In this document: positions 16,782-26,268 of the stretch, in pieces | Position numbering within the stretch: position 1 is the stretch's first letter | How the letters are laid out: the number at the start of each line of letters is the position of its first letter | Assembly: GCF_001854325.1 (NCBI RefSeq) | Contig: NZ_CP017755.1 | Location: forward strand, 2,480,001 to 2,544,000 | DNA from: Cupriavidus malaysiensis | GTDB lineage: Bacteria; Pseudomonadota; Gammaproteobacteria; Burkholderiales; Burkholderiaceae | Length of the DNA: 64,000 bases | Reading direction: 5' to 3' | The notes under the pieces: generated by a model | What the model was told of the DNA's origin: nothing | What the model saw: the letters and a program-made list of their open reading frames with translations, nothing else | Databases searched by the model: none | Made by a program: the position numbers and the translations under genes

Positions 16782-18097
16782 GTGCCGAGCACGCCCCTGC
16801 GGTGCCGCCGCGGGCCGCCGCCGCGGCCGGCGGCCAGGCCAGCCTGCCCAGGAAGATCGCCGCCATCACCATCGGCAACGGCCTCGAATTCTTCGACTTC
16901 GCCATCTACACCTACTTCGCCACGATCCTCGGCAAGCAGTTCTTTCCGGCCAGCTCGCCGATGACCCAGCTGCTGCTGTCGCTGGCCACCTTCGGCATCG
17001 GCTTCGTGGTGCGCCCGCTCGGCGGCATCGTGATCGGCAGCTACGCCGACCGCGCCGGCCGCAAGGCAGCCATGAGCCTGACGCTCTGGCTGATGGCCGC
17101 CGGCTCGGCGGTCTTCGTGGTGGTGCCGACCTATGCGCAGGCGGGGCCGCTGGCGCCTTGCCTGCTGGTGCTCGGCCGCTTGATCCAGGGCTTCGCCGTC
17201 GGCGGCGAGGTCGGGGCCTCCACCTCGATGCTGCTGGAGTATGCCGGCCCGCGCAACCGCGGCTTCTTCGCCAGCTGGCAGTTGTTCAGCCAGGCGCTCA
17301 GCACCCTGCTCGGCTCGCTGGTCGGGCTGGGCCTGAGCGCAGCCCTGAGCCCGGCGCAACTGGAGGCCTGGGGCTGGCGCATCCCCTTCCTGATCGGCCT
17401 GGCGCTGATCCCGCTCGGCACCTACGTGCGGCGCCATCTCGACGAGACCCATGCCCGGGCCGACGTGCGCGGCGGCAAGGCCGCCGGCACCCCCGTCATG
17501 GCCGTGCTGCGCGACCACCGCCGCAAGGTCGTGCTGGGCGTGCTGATGACCGCGGGCGCGACCTCCTCCAACTACATCGCGCTGCACTACCTGACCAACT
17601 ACGCGGTCGGCGTGCTCAAGCTGCCATTCTCGACCGGACTGTGGGCCTCCCTGCTGGCCGGCGCCCTGCAGATGGTGCTGGCGGCCGCCGCCGGCATGGC
17701 GAGCGACACCTGGGGCCGCAAGCGCGTCGCCAACGTCGCCCGCGTGCTGCTGCTGGTGGCCATCCTGCCCGCCTTCGGCTGGCTGTCGGCGGCACCGGGC
17801 ATCGGCCGCCTGCTGGCCGTGGCCGCGATCCTGGTGGTACCGACGGTGTTCATCTCCGTCAGTACGGTGACGATGATCACGGAGGTCTTTCCGCGCGCCG
17901 TGCGCGCCACCGGGCTGTCGATCGTCTACGGCATCGGCGTGTCGATCTTCGGCGGCTTCGCGCAGTTCCTCTCGACCTGGCTGATCGAGCTCACCGGCTC
18001 GCGGCTGGCGCCGGCGTGGTACGTGATGGCCCTGGGCGTGCTCGCCTTGTGGGCGGTCACGCGCTCCGAGGAGCAGGCGGGACGCGCGCTCGACTAG
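16778..18097 (+). CDS. MHS family MFS transporter (metabolite:H+ symporter)
   Basis: 439 residues with about 12 hydrophobic spans. The N-terminal NGLEFFDFAIYTYFATILGKQFFP and the loop GSYADRAGRKAAM (motif A) are characteristic of the metabolite:H+ symporter group (ShiA, ProP, KgtP and aromatic-acid porters). GRLIQGFAVGGEVGASTSMLLEYAGPRNRGFFASWQ matches the fourth-fifth span region. It would import an organic acid or conjugate across the inner membrane. Its translation is coupled to the M20 amidohydrolase by a 4-bp overlap, which suggests a shared substrate. Confidence 0.92.
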   Translation: MSAEHAPAVPPRAAAAAGGQASLPRKIAAITIGNGLEFFDFAIYTYFATILGKQFFPASSPMTQLLLSLATFGIGFVVRPLGGIVIGSYADRAGRKAAMSLTLWLMAAGSAVFVVVPTYAQAGPLAPCLLVLGRLIQGFAVGGEVGASTSMLLEYAGPRNRGFFASWQLFSQALSTLLGSLVGLGLSAALSPAQLEAWGWRIPFLIGLALIPLGTYVRRHLDETHARADVRGGKAAGTPVMAVLRDHRRKVVLGVLMTAGATSSNYIALHYLTNYAVGVLKLPFSTGLWASLLAGALQMVLAAAAGMASDTWGRKRVANVARVLLLVAILPAFGWLSAAPGIGRLLAVAAILVVPTVFISVSTVTMITEVFPRAVRATGLSIVYGIGVSIFGGFAQFLSTWLIELTGSRLAPAWYVMALGVLALWAVTRSEEQAGRALD

Positions 18098-18187
18098 TCT
18101 CCACGGCTGCCGCGCCTGCCCGCGCCTCCCGGGCAGGCCCGCCGCGCATGCTACGATTGGGCGCTTTCCCTCCCGCCCTTCCCAGCC

Positions 18188-18652
18188 ATGCGTGTCGGCC
18201 GCCCGATTCCTGCGCCACCGCAGCCCGTCTGCGATTTCTGCGGCGCCAAAGCCGTGCTCATGCAGCCCGGCGAATCCGCCTACCCCTACCGTGACGACCA
18301 CGGCCCACTGTGGGTGTGCACCCCCTGCGAAGCCTGGATCGGCACCTATCCACGCAGCAAGCGCCACGTCCCGCTCGGCCGCCTGGCCAATGCCGAACTG
18401 CGCCAGGCCAAGTCCGAGCTGCACCAGGCGCTGGAGCCGCTGGTGGCGGCCAAGATGCGGCGCGACGGCTGCCGCGCCTTCGAGGCGCGCGCCAAGGGCA
18501 TCCGCTGGCTGGCCGCCCAGCTCGGCCTGGCGGACACTTCCGGCAGCATCCACGCCTTCGACGCCGCCCAGTGCCGCCAGGCGATCGGCTTGATCGGGGC
18601 CTTTCTCGCCCAGCGCCGCGGCGCTGCCGGGGAGCCCGGCGACGAAAGCTGA
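18188..18652 (+). CDS. DUF3268-type zinc-finger protein
   Basis: 154 residues. A treble-clef-like N-terminus holds paired cysteines, VCDFCGAKA (about residues 14-22) and WVCTPCEAWIGTY (about 41-53), separated by a short beta region. This arrangement matches the zinc-finger-containing domain family DUF3268, whose function is unknown. The C-terminal half is helical and basic (NAELRQAKSELHQALEPLVAAKMRR). It is a separate small gene between the MHS transporter and an IclR regulator. Confidence 0.75.
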   Translation: MRVGRPIPAPPQPVCDFCGAKAVLMQPGESAYPYRDDHGPLWVCTPCEAWIGTYPRSKRHVPLGRLANAELRQAKSELHQALEPLVAAKMRRDGCRAFEARAKGIRWLAAQLGLADTSGSIHAFDAAQCRQAIGLIGAFLAQRRGAAGEPGDES

Positions 18653-18760
18653 GCGCGGCACCTCCCTGGCGGGCCCCTCCCTGAGCGAAGGCCTGCGGCT
18701 GCACCTGCCGCCGGGCAGAAGTACAATCTATCCGTCTCGTTTTCCGGAACGGAGGTTGGA

Positions 18761-19657
18761 TTGAAAACCGCCACGGCTGCCCGCACCAAGTCCAGGACGG
18801 GCGGCACCAAGCCCGCCGCCAAGGCGTCCGCGCCCGCCACCGCGCGCACGCCCCTGCGCACCGCACCGCCCACGCCCACGCCCACGCCCGAAAGCGACGC
18901 CGCCGGCGAGCGCGCCGACACGCCGACGCTGCGCGCCTTCTCCCTGCTCGAATTCCTGGTCGCCGCCGACCGGCCGCTGACGCTGGCCGAGATCATGCAG
19001 GGCTTCGACGCGCCCAAGGCCTCGCTGCACCGCATGCTGGGCGCGCTGGAGGCTGGCGGCCTGGTGATCCGCGAGCCCGGCGCGCGCAATGCCTACGCGG
19101 TCGGCCCGCGCCTGGCGCGCCTGGGCGTCGCCATCGTCACGCACTCCGGCACGCGGCAGTTGCGCCACGCCATCCTGGCCCGCCTGGTGGCGGACATCGG
19201 CGAGACCGTCAACCTGACCATGCTCAACGAGACCGAGGTGCTCTACCTGGACCGCATGGAGGCGCCGTGGCCGCTGCGCCTGGACCTCAAGCCCGGCTCG
19301 CGCGTGCCGCTGCACTGCTCGGCCAGCGGCAAGCTGCTGCTGTCGCTGCTGCCGCGCGAGCAGCGCGCCGCGCTGGTGCGCCAGCTGCGGCTGGAGCGCT
19401 TCACGCCCAACACCATCACCGACGTCGAGCTGCTGGAGGCCGAACTGGACCGCTCGGCGCACAAGCAGATGGGCGTCGACAACGAAGAGTTCGTGGCCGG
19501 CATCTCCTGCGTCGCCGTGCCGGTGCACGACACCGCCGGCCATGTGGTGGCGGCCCTGGCCGTGCATGCCCCCACCGCCCGCTCGCCGCTGTCGCGCTCG
19601 CTGCAGTTCGTGCCGCGGCTGCAGGATGCGGCGCGGGAACTGGCCGGTACCTTCTGA
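18761..19657 (+). CDS. IclR family transcriptional regulator with A/P/T-rich extension
   Basis: 298 residues, longer than the usual 250-270 because of a low-complexity Ala/Pro/Thr/Lys N-terminal extension of about 55 residues. The winged HTH follows (TLRAFSLLEFLVAADRPLTLAEIMQGF, then PKASLHRMLGALEAGGLV), and then the effector domain with PLHCSASGKLLLSLLP and a conserved EEFVAGISCVAVPVHD. The start is a TTG at 18761, supported by ggaggt directly upstream; no in-frame ATG precedes the HTH. No divergent partner is adjacent, so its target is not evident. IclR proteins typically sense aromatic or carboxylic acids. Confidence 0.88.
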   Translation: MKTATAARTKSRTGGTKPAAKASAPATARTPLRTAPPTPTPTPESDAAGERADTPTLRAFSLLEFLVAADRPLTLAEIMQGFDAPKASLHRMLGALEAGGLVIREPGARNAYAVGPRLARLGVAIVTHSGTRQLRHAILARLVADIGETVNLTMLNETEVLYLDRMEAPWPLRLDLKPGSRVPLHCSASGKLLLSLLPREQRAALVRQLRLERFTPNTITDVELLEAELDRSAHKQMGVDNEEFVAGISCVAVPVHDTAGHVVAALAVHAPTARSPLSRSLQFVPRLQDAARELAGTF

Positions 19658-19997
19658 GGCGCCTGCCGCGCATCCACCGCGCCCCGCTGGCCGGTGGTGC
19701 GGCGACGGCATGGCACCGGCCCGCGCCGTCCCGGGCGCGGCAGCGATTCCCCGCCTGATTCCCTCCCCGCCGTTCAGCAGCTTACGCACCACCCCCAGGA
19801 AAAGACTGCTTTTCTCTCCGCTCACGCATTTGGCACCGAGCCACCGCTAAACTGGCGCGCACTTGCCGCCGGGCACCGTAGCAGAATGCACCGAATCACC
19901 GTGCGGCGATTCACCGCGCGAGCCGGCGCGGCCCAGGCCAACGACGTGGAGAAACGCGCACGCGAATGACCGCGCCCGGCACGGCTTGCGCGCCCCG
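19658..19997. other. Gene-free stretch
   Basis: 340 bp after the IclR gene with only short overlapping frames. I see no recognisable protein, RNA or strong dyad. Confidence 0.4.
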
Positions 19998-20015
19998 ATG
20001 GCGAGGCTGGCTCGG

Positions 20016-20372
20016 ATGATCGAATCGCTCGCGCCATCACTGCTTCTGCTTTGTGCCATGGCAGGCCTGCGATTCGGCCCCGACTTCTGCGCCCGGCGCG
20101 GGCCGCCGCGCCTGCTGGGCGCGCTCGCGGCCGGCATCGCCGTGTCCACGCTGTTGCTGGCGGCCCTGCTCGCGCAGGAGCGGCTCTATCCGGTTCATGG
20201 GCGGACCTATCCGCACTGGCTGGCCCGCAACCTCGGCACCCTGGATGCCGCCGCGCTCGATCGGCTGCGGCGGACCGACTGCCTTGGCCATCGTCTCGAA
20301 ATGTTCGAGAAGGATGATGGTGCTGGGTGGTCCGATGCGGCTTCACGTGGCTGGAGGGTCGGACATTGCTGA
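20016..20372 (+). CDS. Hypothetical small membrane protein
   Basis: 118 residues, not recognised. A hydrophobic N-terminus (SLAPSLLLLCAMAGL) and a second span (LLGALAAGIAVSTLLLAALLA, about residues 36-56) precede a soluble C-terminal part with the pattern YPHWLARNLGTLDAAALDRLRRTDC. Codon third positions are strongly G/C, as in neighbouring real genes, which supports coding. An ATG at 19998 is an alternative start. It precedes another small membrane protein by 78 bp on the same strand. Confidence 0.5.
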   Translation: MIESLAPSLLLLCAMAGLRFGPDFCARRGPPRLLGALAAGIAVSTLLLAALLAQERLYPVHGRTYPHWLARNLGTLDAAALDRLRRTDCLGHRLEMFEKDDGAGWSDAASRGWRVGHC

Positions 20373-20450
20373 GCCCGCCCTACCCCGGCCGGGTCCCCGG
20401 TGTCGGGCACCCCGGACTAGGCGTCATCCGACACATTGGAGGAAATACCG

Positions 20451-20852
20451 TTGTCATCCCAACAGATCTGGCTGTCCCTCTGCGTCCTGGCTTCGCTGGA
20501 AGGCGCCGGACTCTTCGTCATGGCCCTCGGCAACCCGGCCGCCGCCATGCTGTGCGCGCTGGCCGGCCTGTGCGCAGGACTCGCCCTCGCCTTCCGGCTG
20601 CTGGCCAGCCACCCGCCCCACGGCGATGCGCGCCTGCAGCGCCGCCGGCTCGCGCATGCGGCCAGCGCCGGCGCGGCGCTGGGCCTGGCACTGAGCCTCG
20701 GGCTCCAGGCCTGCGCACTGCCGGACGGGGAGATGGCCGCGGGCGCCGGCCCGGCCGCGTCTTACCACTGGCTCTGCCTGCTCGCGATGGTGTGGGCGAT
20801 CTTCAGCTGGGCCGCCTACCGGCTTGCCCTGGCGGAGCGCCTCACCGCTTGA
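20451..20852 (+). CDS. Hypothetical membrane protein
   Basis: 133 residues with four hydrophobic spans (LSLCVLASLEGAGLFVMALG; AAAMLCALAGLCAGLALAF; AASAGAALGLALSLGLQA; YHWLCLLAMVWAIFSWAAY). No family is recognised. The start is inferred as TTG 20451 because ggagga lies 7-8 nt upstream; a TTG at 20436 overlaps that ribosome binding site and is unlikely. The stop codon falls inside a 12-bp tandem repeat. Confidence 0.6.
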   Translation: MSSQQIWLSLCVLASLEGAGLFVMALGNPAAAMLCALAGLCAGLALAFRLLASHPPHGDARLQRRRLAHAASAGAALGLALSLGLQACALPDGEMAAGAGPAASYHWLCLLAMVWAIFSWAAYRLALAERLTA

Positions 20853-20878
20853 ACCACCGCTTGAACCACCGCTTGAAC
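20843..20878. repeat. Tandem repeat, three exact 12-bp copies spanning a stop codon
   Basis: The unit caccgcttgaac is repeated three times. The stop codon of the upstream membrane protein lies in the first copy (20850-20852), so later copies lie outside the coding region. Confidence 0.95.
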
Positions 20879-20958
20879 TCAGCCGTCCCGCCCAAGGCCC
20901 CGCCCGGGGCCGCGGGCGGATGCGGAGCGGCGCCGCGATGGAACTGCCCGGAAAGCGA

Positions 20959-21594
20959 TTACGAAGATTGCGGGGCACGCCGGACCGGCCGGCGGTCGAG
21001 CAACGACAGCTGCGCCGCGCTCAGCGTGTCGAAGTAATCCATCACGAGGCTATCCTGGCCGAACCTCCGGCGATCGAGCGCCGCGTGGGCGAGCAGCATC
21101 GAACTCTGGTGCCGCAGGGTCGCACAGACCCTGATCTCGTCGGGATCGGCCTCGGGGTGCTCCTCCGCCAGTCCCAGCGCGATTTCGTCGATCATCCGGC
21201 CGACAACCTGCTTCAGTTGTGACGGCGGGAAATCCTCCCGCTGCGTCACGGCGGTCAGGTTGAGATGCAGCATGGGATGGCTGCGGTGATCACGCAGCAC
21301 TTCGAGAAAGGACAGGCGCATGCGTTCCTCGACCGGGCAGCCGCGCGAGGCGATGCGGATCTCACGCAAGAGGCCGACCGTCTGCTCGAGATGCTGGTGC
21401 AGCAGGCAATGCGCGATGGCCTCCTTGCTGCCGAAGTACTGGTAGAGCGAGCCGATGCTGACACCCGCCACCTCGGCAATGTGGTTGGTGGTCGCTTCGG
21501 CCAGCGGGACCGCGTCCAGAACGCGAGTTGCCCCCGCGAGGATGCACGCGACCATGTGCTCCGAACGTGCCTGTTTCGGGACCTTCTTCAGCAT
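20959..21594 (-). CDS. TetR family transcriptional regulator
   Basis: 211 residues. The HTH lies in residues 9-55: RSEHMVACILAGATRVLDAVPLAEATTNHIAEVAGVSIGSLYQYFGSKEAI, with the classic GVSIGSLYQYFGSKE end. The C-terminal ligand-binding domain is all-helical. ATG 21594 follows the natural start of the TetR fold; the longer frame is not protein-like upstream. It is divergent from the CocE-type hydrolase with a 155-bp gap, so regulation of that gene is plausible; only weak dyads are seen in the gap. Confidence 0.88.
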   Translation of the reverse strand: MLKKVPKQARSEHMVACILAGATRVLDAVPLAEATTNHIAEVAGVSIGSLYQYFGSKEAIAHCLLHQHLEQTVGLLREIRIASRGCPVEERMRLSFLEVLRDHRSHPMLHLNLTAVTQREDFPPSQLKQVVGRMIDEIALGLAEEHPEADPDEIRVCATLRHQSSMLLAHAALDRRRFGQDSLVMDYFDTLSAAQLSLLDRRPVRRAPQSS

Positions 21595-21749
21595 GATGCC
21601 TTTCCTGTCCGCGACGGCGAATGCGAGTTTCCGCGCCCTGTACCGCCGCCTATGATTTGACGCACCGCCTCCCCTGCAAGCCCGACGGATCACGGAAACC
21701 GGCAGATGCCTGCCATGCCGGCGATCGGATGGGCCAGGAGGAGACCACA

Positions 21750-23543
21750 GTGGTACGCGGATATTTGCACCTCGCCAACTTTCTGACAACCGGATTGATT
21801 TTCACCATGACCGAATCGAGCCTTGCGCAGCACGTGGAGACCGGCGTGCCCGGGATGATCTTCGAGCGCAATGTGGAAGTGCCCATGAGCGATGGACTGA
21901 CGCTGCGGGCCAATGTCTACCGCCCCGACCAAGCCGGCCGCTTTCCGGTCGTGATGCTGCACGGGCCCTACGGCAAGGACACCAGGGACGCCGACGCGCC
22001 CGCCTACCAGGACGCCTGGAACAAGCTTGTCGCCGGGAACCCGGAACTCTGCAAGACCTCGTCCTGCCGCTTCATCCGCTGGGAAGCGCCGGATCCGGAG
22101 CACTGGGTGGCGGACGGCTACGTGGTCGTTCACGCCGACTCGCGCGGCAGCAATGCCTCGCCCGGCATGCTCGATCCCTTCTCGCCGCGGCAGACCGAGG
22201 ACTACGCCACGCTGATCACCTGGGCATCGCGCCAGCCCTGGAGCAGCGGCAAGATCGGCCTGCTCGGCATCTCCTACTACGCGATCAACCAATGGCAGGT
22301 CGCCGCGCGCCAGCCCGAAGGGCTCGCGGCCATCGTCCCGTGGGAAGGCGCCTTCGACCACTATCGCGACATCGCCTATCACGGCGGCATCGCCAGCACG
22401 GAGTTCCAGAAGATCTGGTTTGCCCGCCAGATCCTGCTCAACCAGCACGGCAACGGCGAGACACCGTATGTCGACGCAATCTCCGGCCAGAAGACCACCG
22501 GCGAGCCCTTGCCGCAGCACGTGCTCGAAGCCAACCGCATCGCGCCGACCGAGGCGCACCGCCGGCAGCCCTTCGACACGGCTTTCTACCGCGAGCGCAC
22601 CCCGATCGGCGCCCGCATCCAGGTGCCCCTGCTGTCGGTCGGCAACTGGGGCGGCCAGGGCCTGCATGGGCGCGGCAACATCGAAGGCTATCTCGCCGCC
22701 GGCAGCCGGCAGAAGTGGCTGCGCATCCATACCGGTGATCATCATGCGCCGTTCTACGCGCCGGAGTCGGTCGCGCTGCAGAAGCGCTTCTTCGATTTCT
22801 TCCTGAAAGGGGAGAAGAACGGCTGGGATGACGAGCCGCCGATCCAGCTCGCCATCCGGCGTCCGGATTCGATTGCCTGGCGCAGCGAAACCGAGTGGCC
22901 GCTGCCAGGCACGCAGTGGCAGCGCTTCTACCTCAACGCCGAGGACACCAGCCTCGCTCCCGGCCGCAGCGGCGCCCCCGCCGCCGAACGTTCCTATCCG
23001 GCCATGAGCGGCGCCCAGACTTTCAGGACGGCGCCATTCAGCGAGGAGGCCGAGTTCACCGGCCCGGTGAAGCTGAAACTGTGGGTGCGTTCTTCGACGG
23101 CCGACATGGACATCTTCGCGACGCTGCGCCTGCTCGACCCCGAGGGCCGCGACGTGACGTTCGACGGGGCGTCCGAGCCGCATGCGCCGGTGTCGCAGGG
23201 CTGGCTGCGCGTGTCGCATCGCGCGCTCGATCCGGCGCACTCGACCGAATACCGGCCTTATCACGCGCACCTCGCCAGCGAGGCGATGGTGCCGGACCGG
23301 CTCTATGAGGTCGACGTGGAGATCTGGGCGACCAGCATCGTGGTACCGAAGGATTTCCGGCTCGCGCTGACGGTACAAGGCTCGGACTGGGCGCAGCCGG
23401 GCCTCGACGGTCCGTTCCACGGCTCGGGCCCCTTCCTGCACGCCGATCGCGATGATGTGGTCTATGGCGGCGTCAACACCATCGCCACCGGCGAGGGCCA
23501 GGAGTCCTACCTGCTGCTGCCGCTGATCCCGCGGCAACGCTGA
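21750..23543 (+). CDS. CocE/NonD family hydrolase (X-Pro dipeptidyl-peptidase fold)
   Basis: 597 residues, the standard size for CocE-like acyl hydrolases. An alpha/beta-hydrolase domain begins VEVPMSDGLTLRANVYRPD and carries the nucleophile motif GISYYA with Ser175. Further on are YVVVHADSRGSNAS and a likely catalytic His in HTGDHHAPFY. A C-terminal jelly-roll (PepX_C-like) domain starts around EAEFTGPVKLKLWVRSS. Members include cocaine esterase, cephalosporin-ester hydrolases and X-Pro peptidases; the substrate is unknown. GTG 21750 is chosen for its strong aggaggag ribosome binding site. ATG 21807 is an alternative, and the stretch between contains a weak hydrophobic segment that could be a signal. 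Confidence 0.88.
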   Translation: MVRGYLHLANFLTTGLIFTMTESSLAQHVETGVPGMIFERNVEVPMSDGLTLRANVYRPDQAGRFPVVMLHGPYGKDTRDADAPAYQDAWNKLVAGNPELCKTSSCRFIRWEAPDPEHWVADGYVVVHADSRGSNASPGMLDPFSPRQTEDYATLITWASRQPWSSGKIGLLGISYYAINQWQVAARQPEGLAAIVPWEGAFDHYRDIAYHGGIASTEFQKIWFARQILLNQHGNGETPYVDAISGQKTTGEPLPQHVLEANRIAPTEAHRRQPFDTAFYRERTPIGARIQVPLLSVGNWGGQGLHGRGNIEGYLAAGSRQKWLRIHTGDHHAPFYAPESVALQKRFFDFFLKGEKNGWDDEPPIQLAIRRPDSIAWRSETEWPLPGTQWQRFYLNAEDTSLAPGRSGAPAAERSYPAMSGAQTFRTAPFSEEAEFTGPVKLKLWVRSSTADMDIFATLRLLDPEGRDVTFDGASEPHAPVSQGWLRVSHRALDPAHSTEYRPYHAHLASEAMVPDRLYEVDVEIWATSIVVPKDFRLALTVQGSDWAQPGLDGPFHGSGPFLHADRDDVVYGGVNTIATGEGQESYLLLPLIPRQR

Positions 23544-23649
23544 CGGGGGATCGGGCAGGACGAGATGGCGCGGCCATTGCAACCGGACCTGGTGGCCGGA
23601 TGCCTTCCGCTTTTGCCCCCGGCCTTGCCCCCTGCCTCTTGCCTTCCGC

Positions 23650-25452
23650 TTATGCTCCGACCCGCGGCGGCCGCGCCTCGCCCGCGCCGCCGCGCGCCTT
23701 GCCGCCCCGCTCCTCCTCGGTCCACCCTTCGCCGGCTCGCGTTCCGGGCTGGGCATGCGGCCCCGGGGAGGCAAGGCGCGCCGCCGGCGCCTCCTCCAGC
23801 TTCGGCGCCAGGCCCTGCAGCGAACGCCCATCGATCCCCACCTCCTGCAACAGCGAATCGATCAACGGCGCATGCGCCCGGTACGACAATGCGGCCGACA
23901 TCGCCTGCTCGGCAAGGTTGCCGCCCCCGCCGGCCGCCGGGCCGGCCGCCTCGGCGCCGCCGCCCCGGTTCAGGCCGTCCACCTGGATGATCTTGATGCC
24001 GTCGATGGCCTTGATCGGCTCGACCGAGTGCTGGATGATGCCAGGCAGCGCCTGCAGCAGGGCCAGCCTGAACTTCAGGCTGGTCTGGTCGGACGACAGC
24101 GCATTGACGGCGTCGTTCAGCGCGCGCTGCGCCTCGGCCTCCGCCAGGCCCTTCTGGCGGGTCGCCTCGGCCAGCTCGACGATGGCCGCGGCCTGCAGTT
24201 CCGCCGCCTCGCGCTCCGCGCGAGCCCGCGTGGTCACGTGCACGGCCTGCATCTCCGCTTCCTGGGCAGCCTCGATCAGCGCCACCTGCTTGGCACGATC
24301 GGCCTCGGCGGTGCGCCGGGTCGTCTCCACCATCTGCTCGGCCTTGACCGCCTCGGCCAGCGCCTCGTTGGCGCGTGCCTGGGCCTGGGACTGCGCCTCC
24401 GATTTGCCGGCGATGACGATGGCCTTCTCCTGCTCGGCGATCTCCGTCACCTTGGCCTGCTCGATGGCGGCCATCTGGGTCACGCGCTGCAGTTCGATCT
24501 CCTTGACGCGCACGTCGCGCTCGGCCTCGACCTTGCGGCCGCGCACGGCCTGCTCGCGCTGGATCTCGGTTTCCTGCACCTGCCGCTCGGCGGAGATGCG
24601 GCTCTGCTCGGCCTCCTGGTGGCGCTCGGCCTCATAGGAAGCGATGCGCGCGTTCTGCTCGGCGCTGCGCGTCTTCACCTGCTGTTCCTGCTCCAGCTTG
24701 AGGAAGGCTTCCTCCTGCTCGATGGTGAGCTTGCGCTCCAGCGCGTTGCGGTTCTTCTCGCGCACCGACACCTCGGTATCCTGCTCGACTTCGTTGCGCT
24801 CGCGCCGGCGCCGCTCGGTTTCCTGCGTCAGCTTGGTCAGGCCTTCCGCATCGAAGGCGTTGTTCGGGTCGAAGAACTCCTTGGAGGTCTGGTTGAAGTT
24901 GGTCAGCGACACGCTTTCCAGTTCCAGCCCGTTCTTGGTCAAGTCCTCCGCCACCGTGTTCTGCACGCCCTGCACGAACTGCTCGCGCGCGTCCTGCAGG
25001 TCCTGCATGGTCATCTGTGCCGCCGTGGAACGCAGCGCGTCGACGAACTTGTCGTCGACCAGCGAACGCAGGCTCTCGGGCGCCAGCGTGCGCTGGCCCA
25101 GCGTCTGCGCGGCGGTGGACACGCCCTCCACGGTCGGCTTGACGCGCACGAAGAACGCCACCACGACATCCACCCGCATGCGGTCCTTGGTGATCAGGCT
25201 GTCGCGCGTGGCCCGGCTGACCTCGAGCTTGAGCGTGTTCATATTGATCGGGATAACCTCGTGAAACACGGGCAGCACGATCGCGCCGCCGCTCATGATG
25301 ACCTTCTGCCCGCCCAGCCCCGTGCGGACGAAGGCACGCTCGGCCGAGGCGCGTGTGTACAGGCGCGAGAAGATCACGCCGATCACGACCAGGCCGATGA
25401 TGCCGGCCAGGGCGATGACGCTCCAGAAAACGAGGGAATCCAGGTTGGCCAT
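23650..25452 (-). CDS. yqiK: Flotillin family protein (YqiK-like)
   Basis: 600 residues. One N-terminal membrane span (VFWSVIALAGIIGLVVIGVIF, about residues 8-28) is followed by an SPFH/prohibitin domain (to about residue 220). A very long charged coiled coil follows, full of EAE and QA repeats (about 220-450), and then a flotillin C-terminal part (SLKFRLALLQALPGIIQHSVEPIKAIDGIKIIQ). It ends with a disordered Gly/Pro/Ala/Glu tail. Flotillins organise membrane microdomains and support membrane-stress responses. It is the last gene of a minus-strand set with a YqiJ-like protein and a PspA-like protein; the YqiJ-YqiK pairing matches the E. coli order. The tail is longer and more low-complexity than usual. 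Confidence 0.92.
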   Translation of the reverse strand: MANLDSLVFWSVIALAGIIGLVVIGVIFSRLYTRASAERAFVRTGLGGQKVIMSGGAIVLPVFHEVIPINMNTLKLEVSRATRDSLITKDRMRVDVVVAFFVRVKPTVEGVSTAAQTLGQRTLAPESLRSLVDDKFVDALRSTAAQMTMQDLQDAREQFVQGVQNTVAEDLTKNGLELESVSLTNFNQTSKEFFDPNNAFDAEGLTKLTQETERRRRERNEVEQDTEVSVREKNRNALERKLTIEQEEAFLKLEQEQQVKTRSAEQNARIASYEAERHQEAEQSRISAERQVQETEIQREQAVRGRKVEAERDVRVKEIELQRVTQMAAIEQAKVTEIAEQEKAIVIAGKSEAQSQAQARANEALAEAVKAEQMVETTRRTAEADRAKQVALIEAAQEAEMQAVHVTTRARAEREAAELQAAAIVELAEATRQKGLAEAEAQRALNDAVNALSSDQTSLKFRLALLQALPGIIQHSVEPIKAIDGIKIIQVDGLNRGGGAEAAGPAAGGGGNLAEQAMSAALSYRAHAPLIDSLLQEVGIDGRSLQGLAPKLEEAPAARLASPGPHAQPGTRAGEGWTEEERGGKARGGAGEARPPRVGA

Positions 25453-25518
25453 GGGGTTGCGAGTCTCCGTCAGCGGAAAGTGGATGAAGCAGCCGGCGAT
25501 TGCCCCGGCTGGCGGCCC

Positions 25519-26199
25519 CTACAACAGATCGGGCCGCGGATTGGGAATCGCGCGGTAGAGGCTGCCGGAGGCGCGCGCCACCACCAGCACCTCCTGGCCG
25601 CGCGACAAGGTCTGCGTGGCGTCCTCCGGCGCGACCCGGATGTAGTGCGCGCGGCCGTGATCGTCGATCAGGCGCGCGCCGGCCGGGTGCTCGGCGCTTG
25701 CCTGGCCCAGCGTGATCCTGGCGACGCGCCCGACGAAATCGGACTCGGACACCGCCGAGCTCTCGTCCTGCGGGAAATAGCGCACCAGCAGGCCGCCGGC
25801 TCCCCTGACGAACGGCAGCGCGGCCAGCGTGGCCAGCGCCGCCGCCACGGCGCCGGGAAGCAGGTGCGCCGTGGCGGTGGCCAGCAGCCATTGCAGCAGC
25901 AGGCCGGCAATGGAGAAACCTGTCAGGAACAGGATCAGCAGCATCAGCAAGGGCACGCGTCCGACGTGCAGCCAGCCCAGGCATGCGCCGACGATGCCGG
26001 CGCCGCCGCCTTCGCCCGCATCGAGCGCGCCGGCGGCCGCCGCATGCGGGCCCGGCAGGTGGGCGGTCAGGAAGTGGTCGGCGTGGCCGGTCAGTGTCAG
26101 GCCGGCCAGCAAGGCAAGCGCCTCCAGCGTGCCGATGGCGACCATGGCACCGATAGCGACCACGAACGGCACATAGCCGGGATGCAGGAGTTCACTCAT
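25519..26199 (-). CDS. yqiJ: YqiJ-like membrane protein with OB-fold domain
   Basis: 226 residues. Three to four hydrophobic spans in the first two-thirds (VPFVVAIGAMVAIGTLEALALLAGL; LLMLLILFLTGFSIAGLLLQWLLA; LPGAVAAALATLAALPFV) are followed by a soluble NfeD/OB-fold-type end (DFVGRVARITLGQASAEHPAGARLIDDHGRAHYIRV, then QEVLVVARASGSLYRAI). YqiJ and NfeD-like proteins sit next to flotillins and are thought to act with them in the membrane. It lies 66 bp upstream of the flotillin gene and downstream of the PspA-like gene, all on the minus strand. Confidence 0.85.
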   Translation of the reverse strand: MSELLHPGYVPFVVAIGAMVAIGTLEALALLAGLTLTGHADHFLTAHLPGPHAAAAGALDAGEGGGAGIVGACLGWLHVGRVPLLMLLILFLTGFSIAGLLLQWLLATATAHLLPGAVAAALATLAALPFVRGAGGLLVRYFPQDESSAVSESDFVGRVARITLGQASAEHPAGARLIDDHGRAHYIRVAPEDATQTLSRGQEVLVVARASGSLYRAIPNPRPDLL

Positions 26200-26268
26200 G
26201 AGAGGGCAGCACAGGACGGTTCAGGAAGGCCGGACCCGCGGGCCGCGGCGCAAGCGGTGGCGCACGGC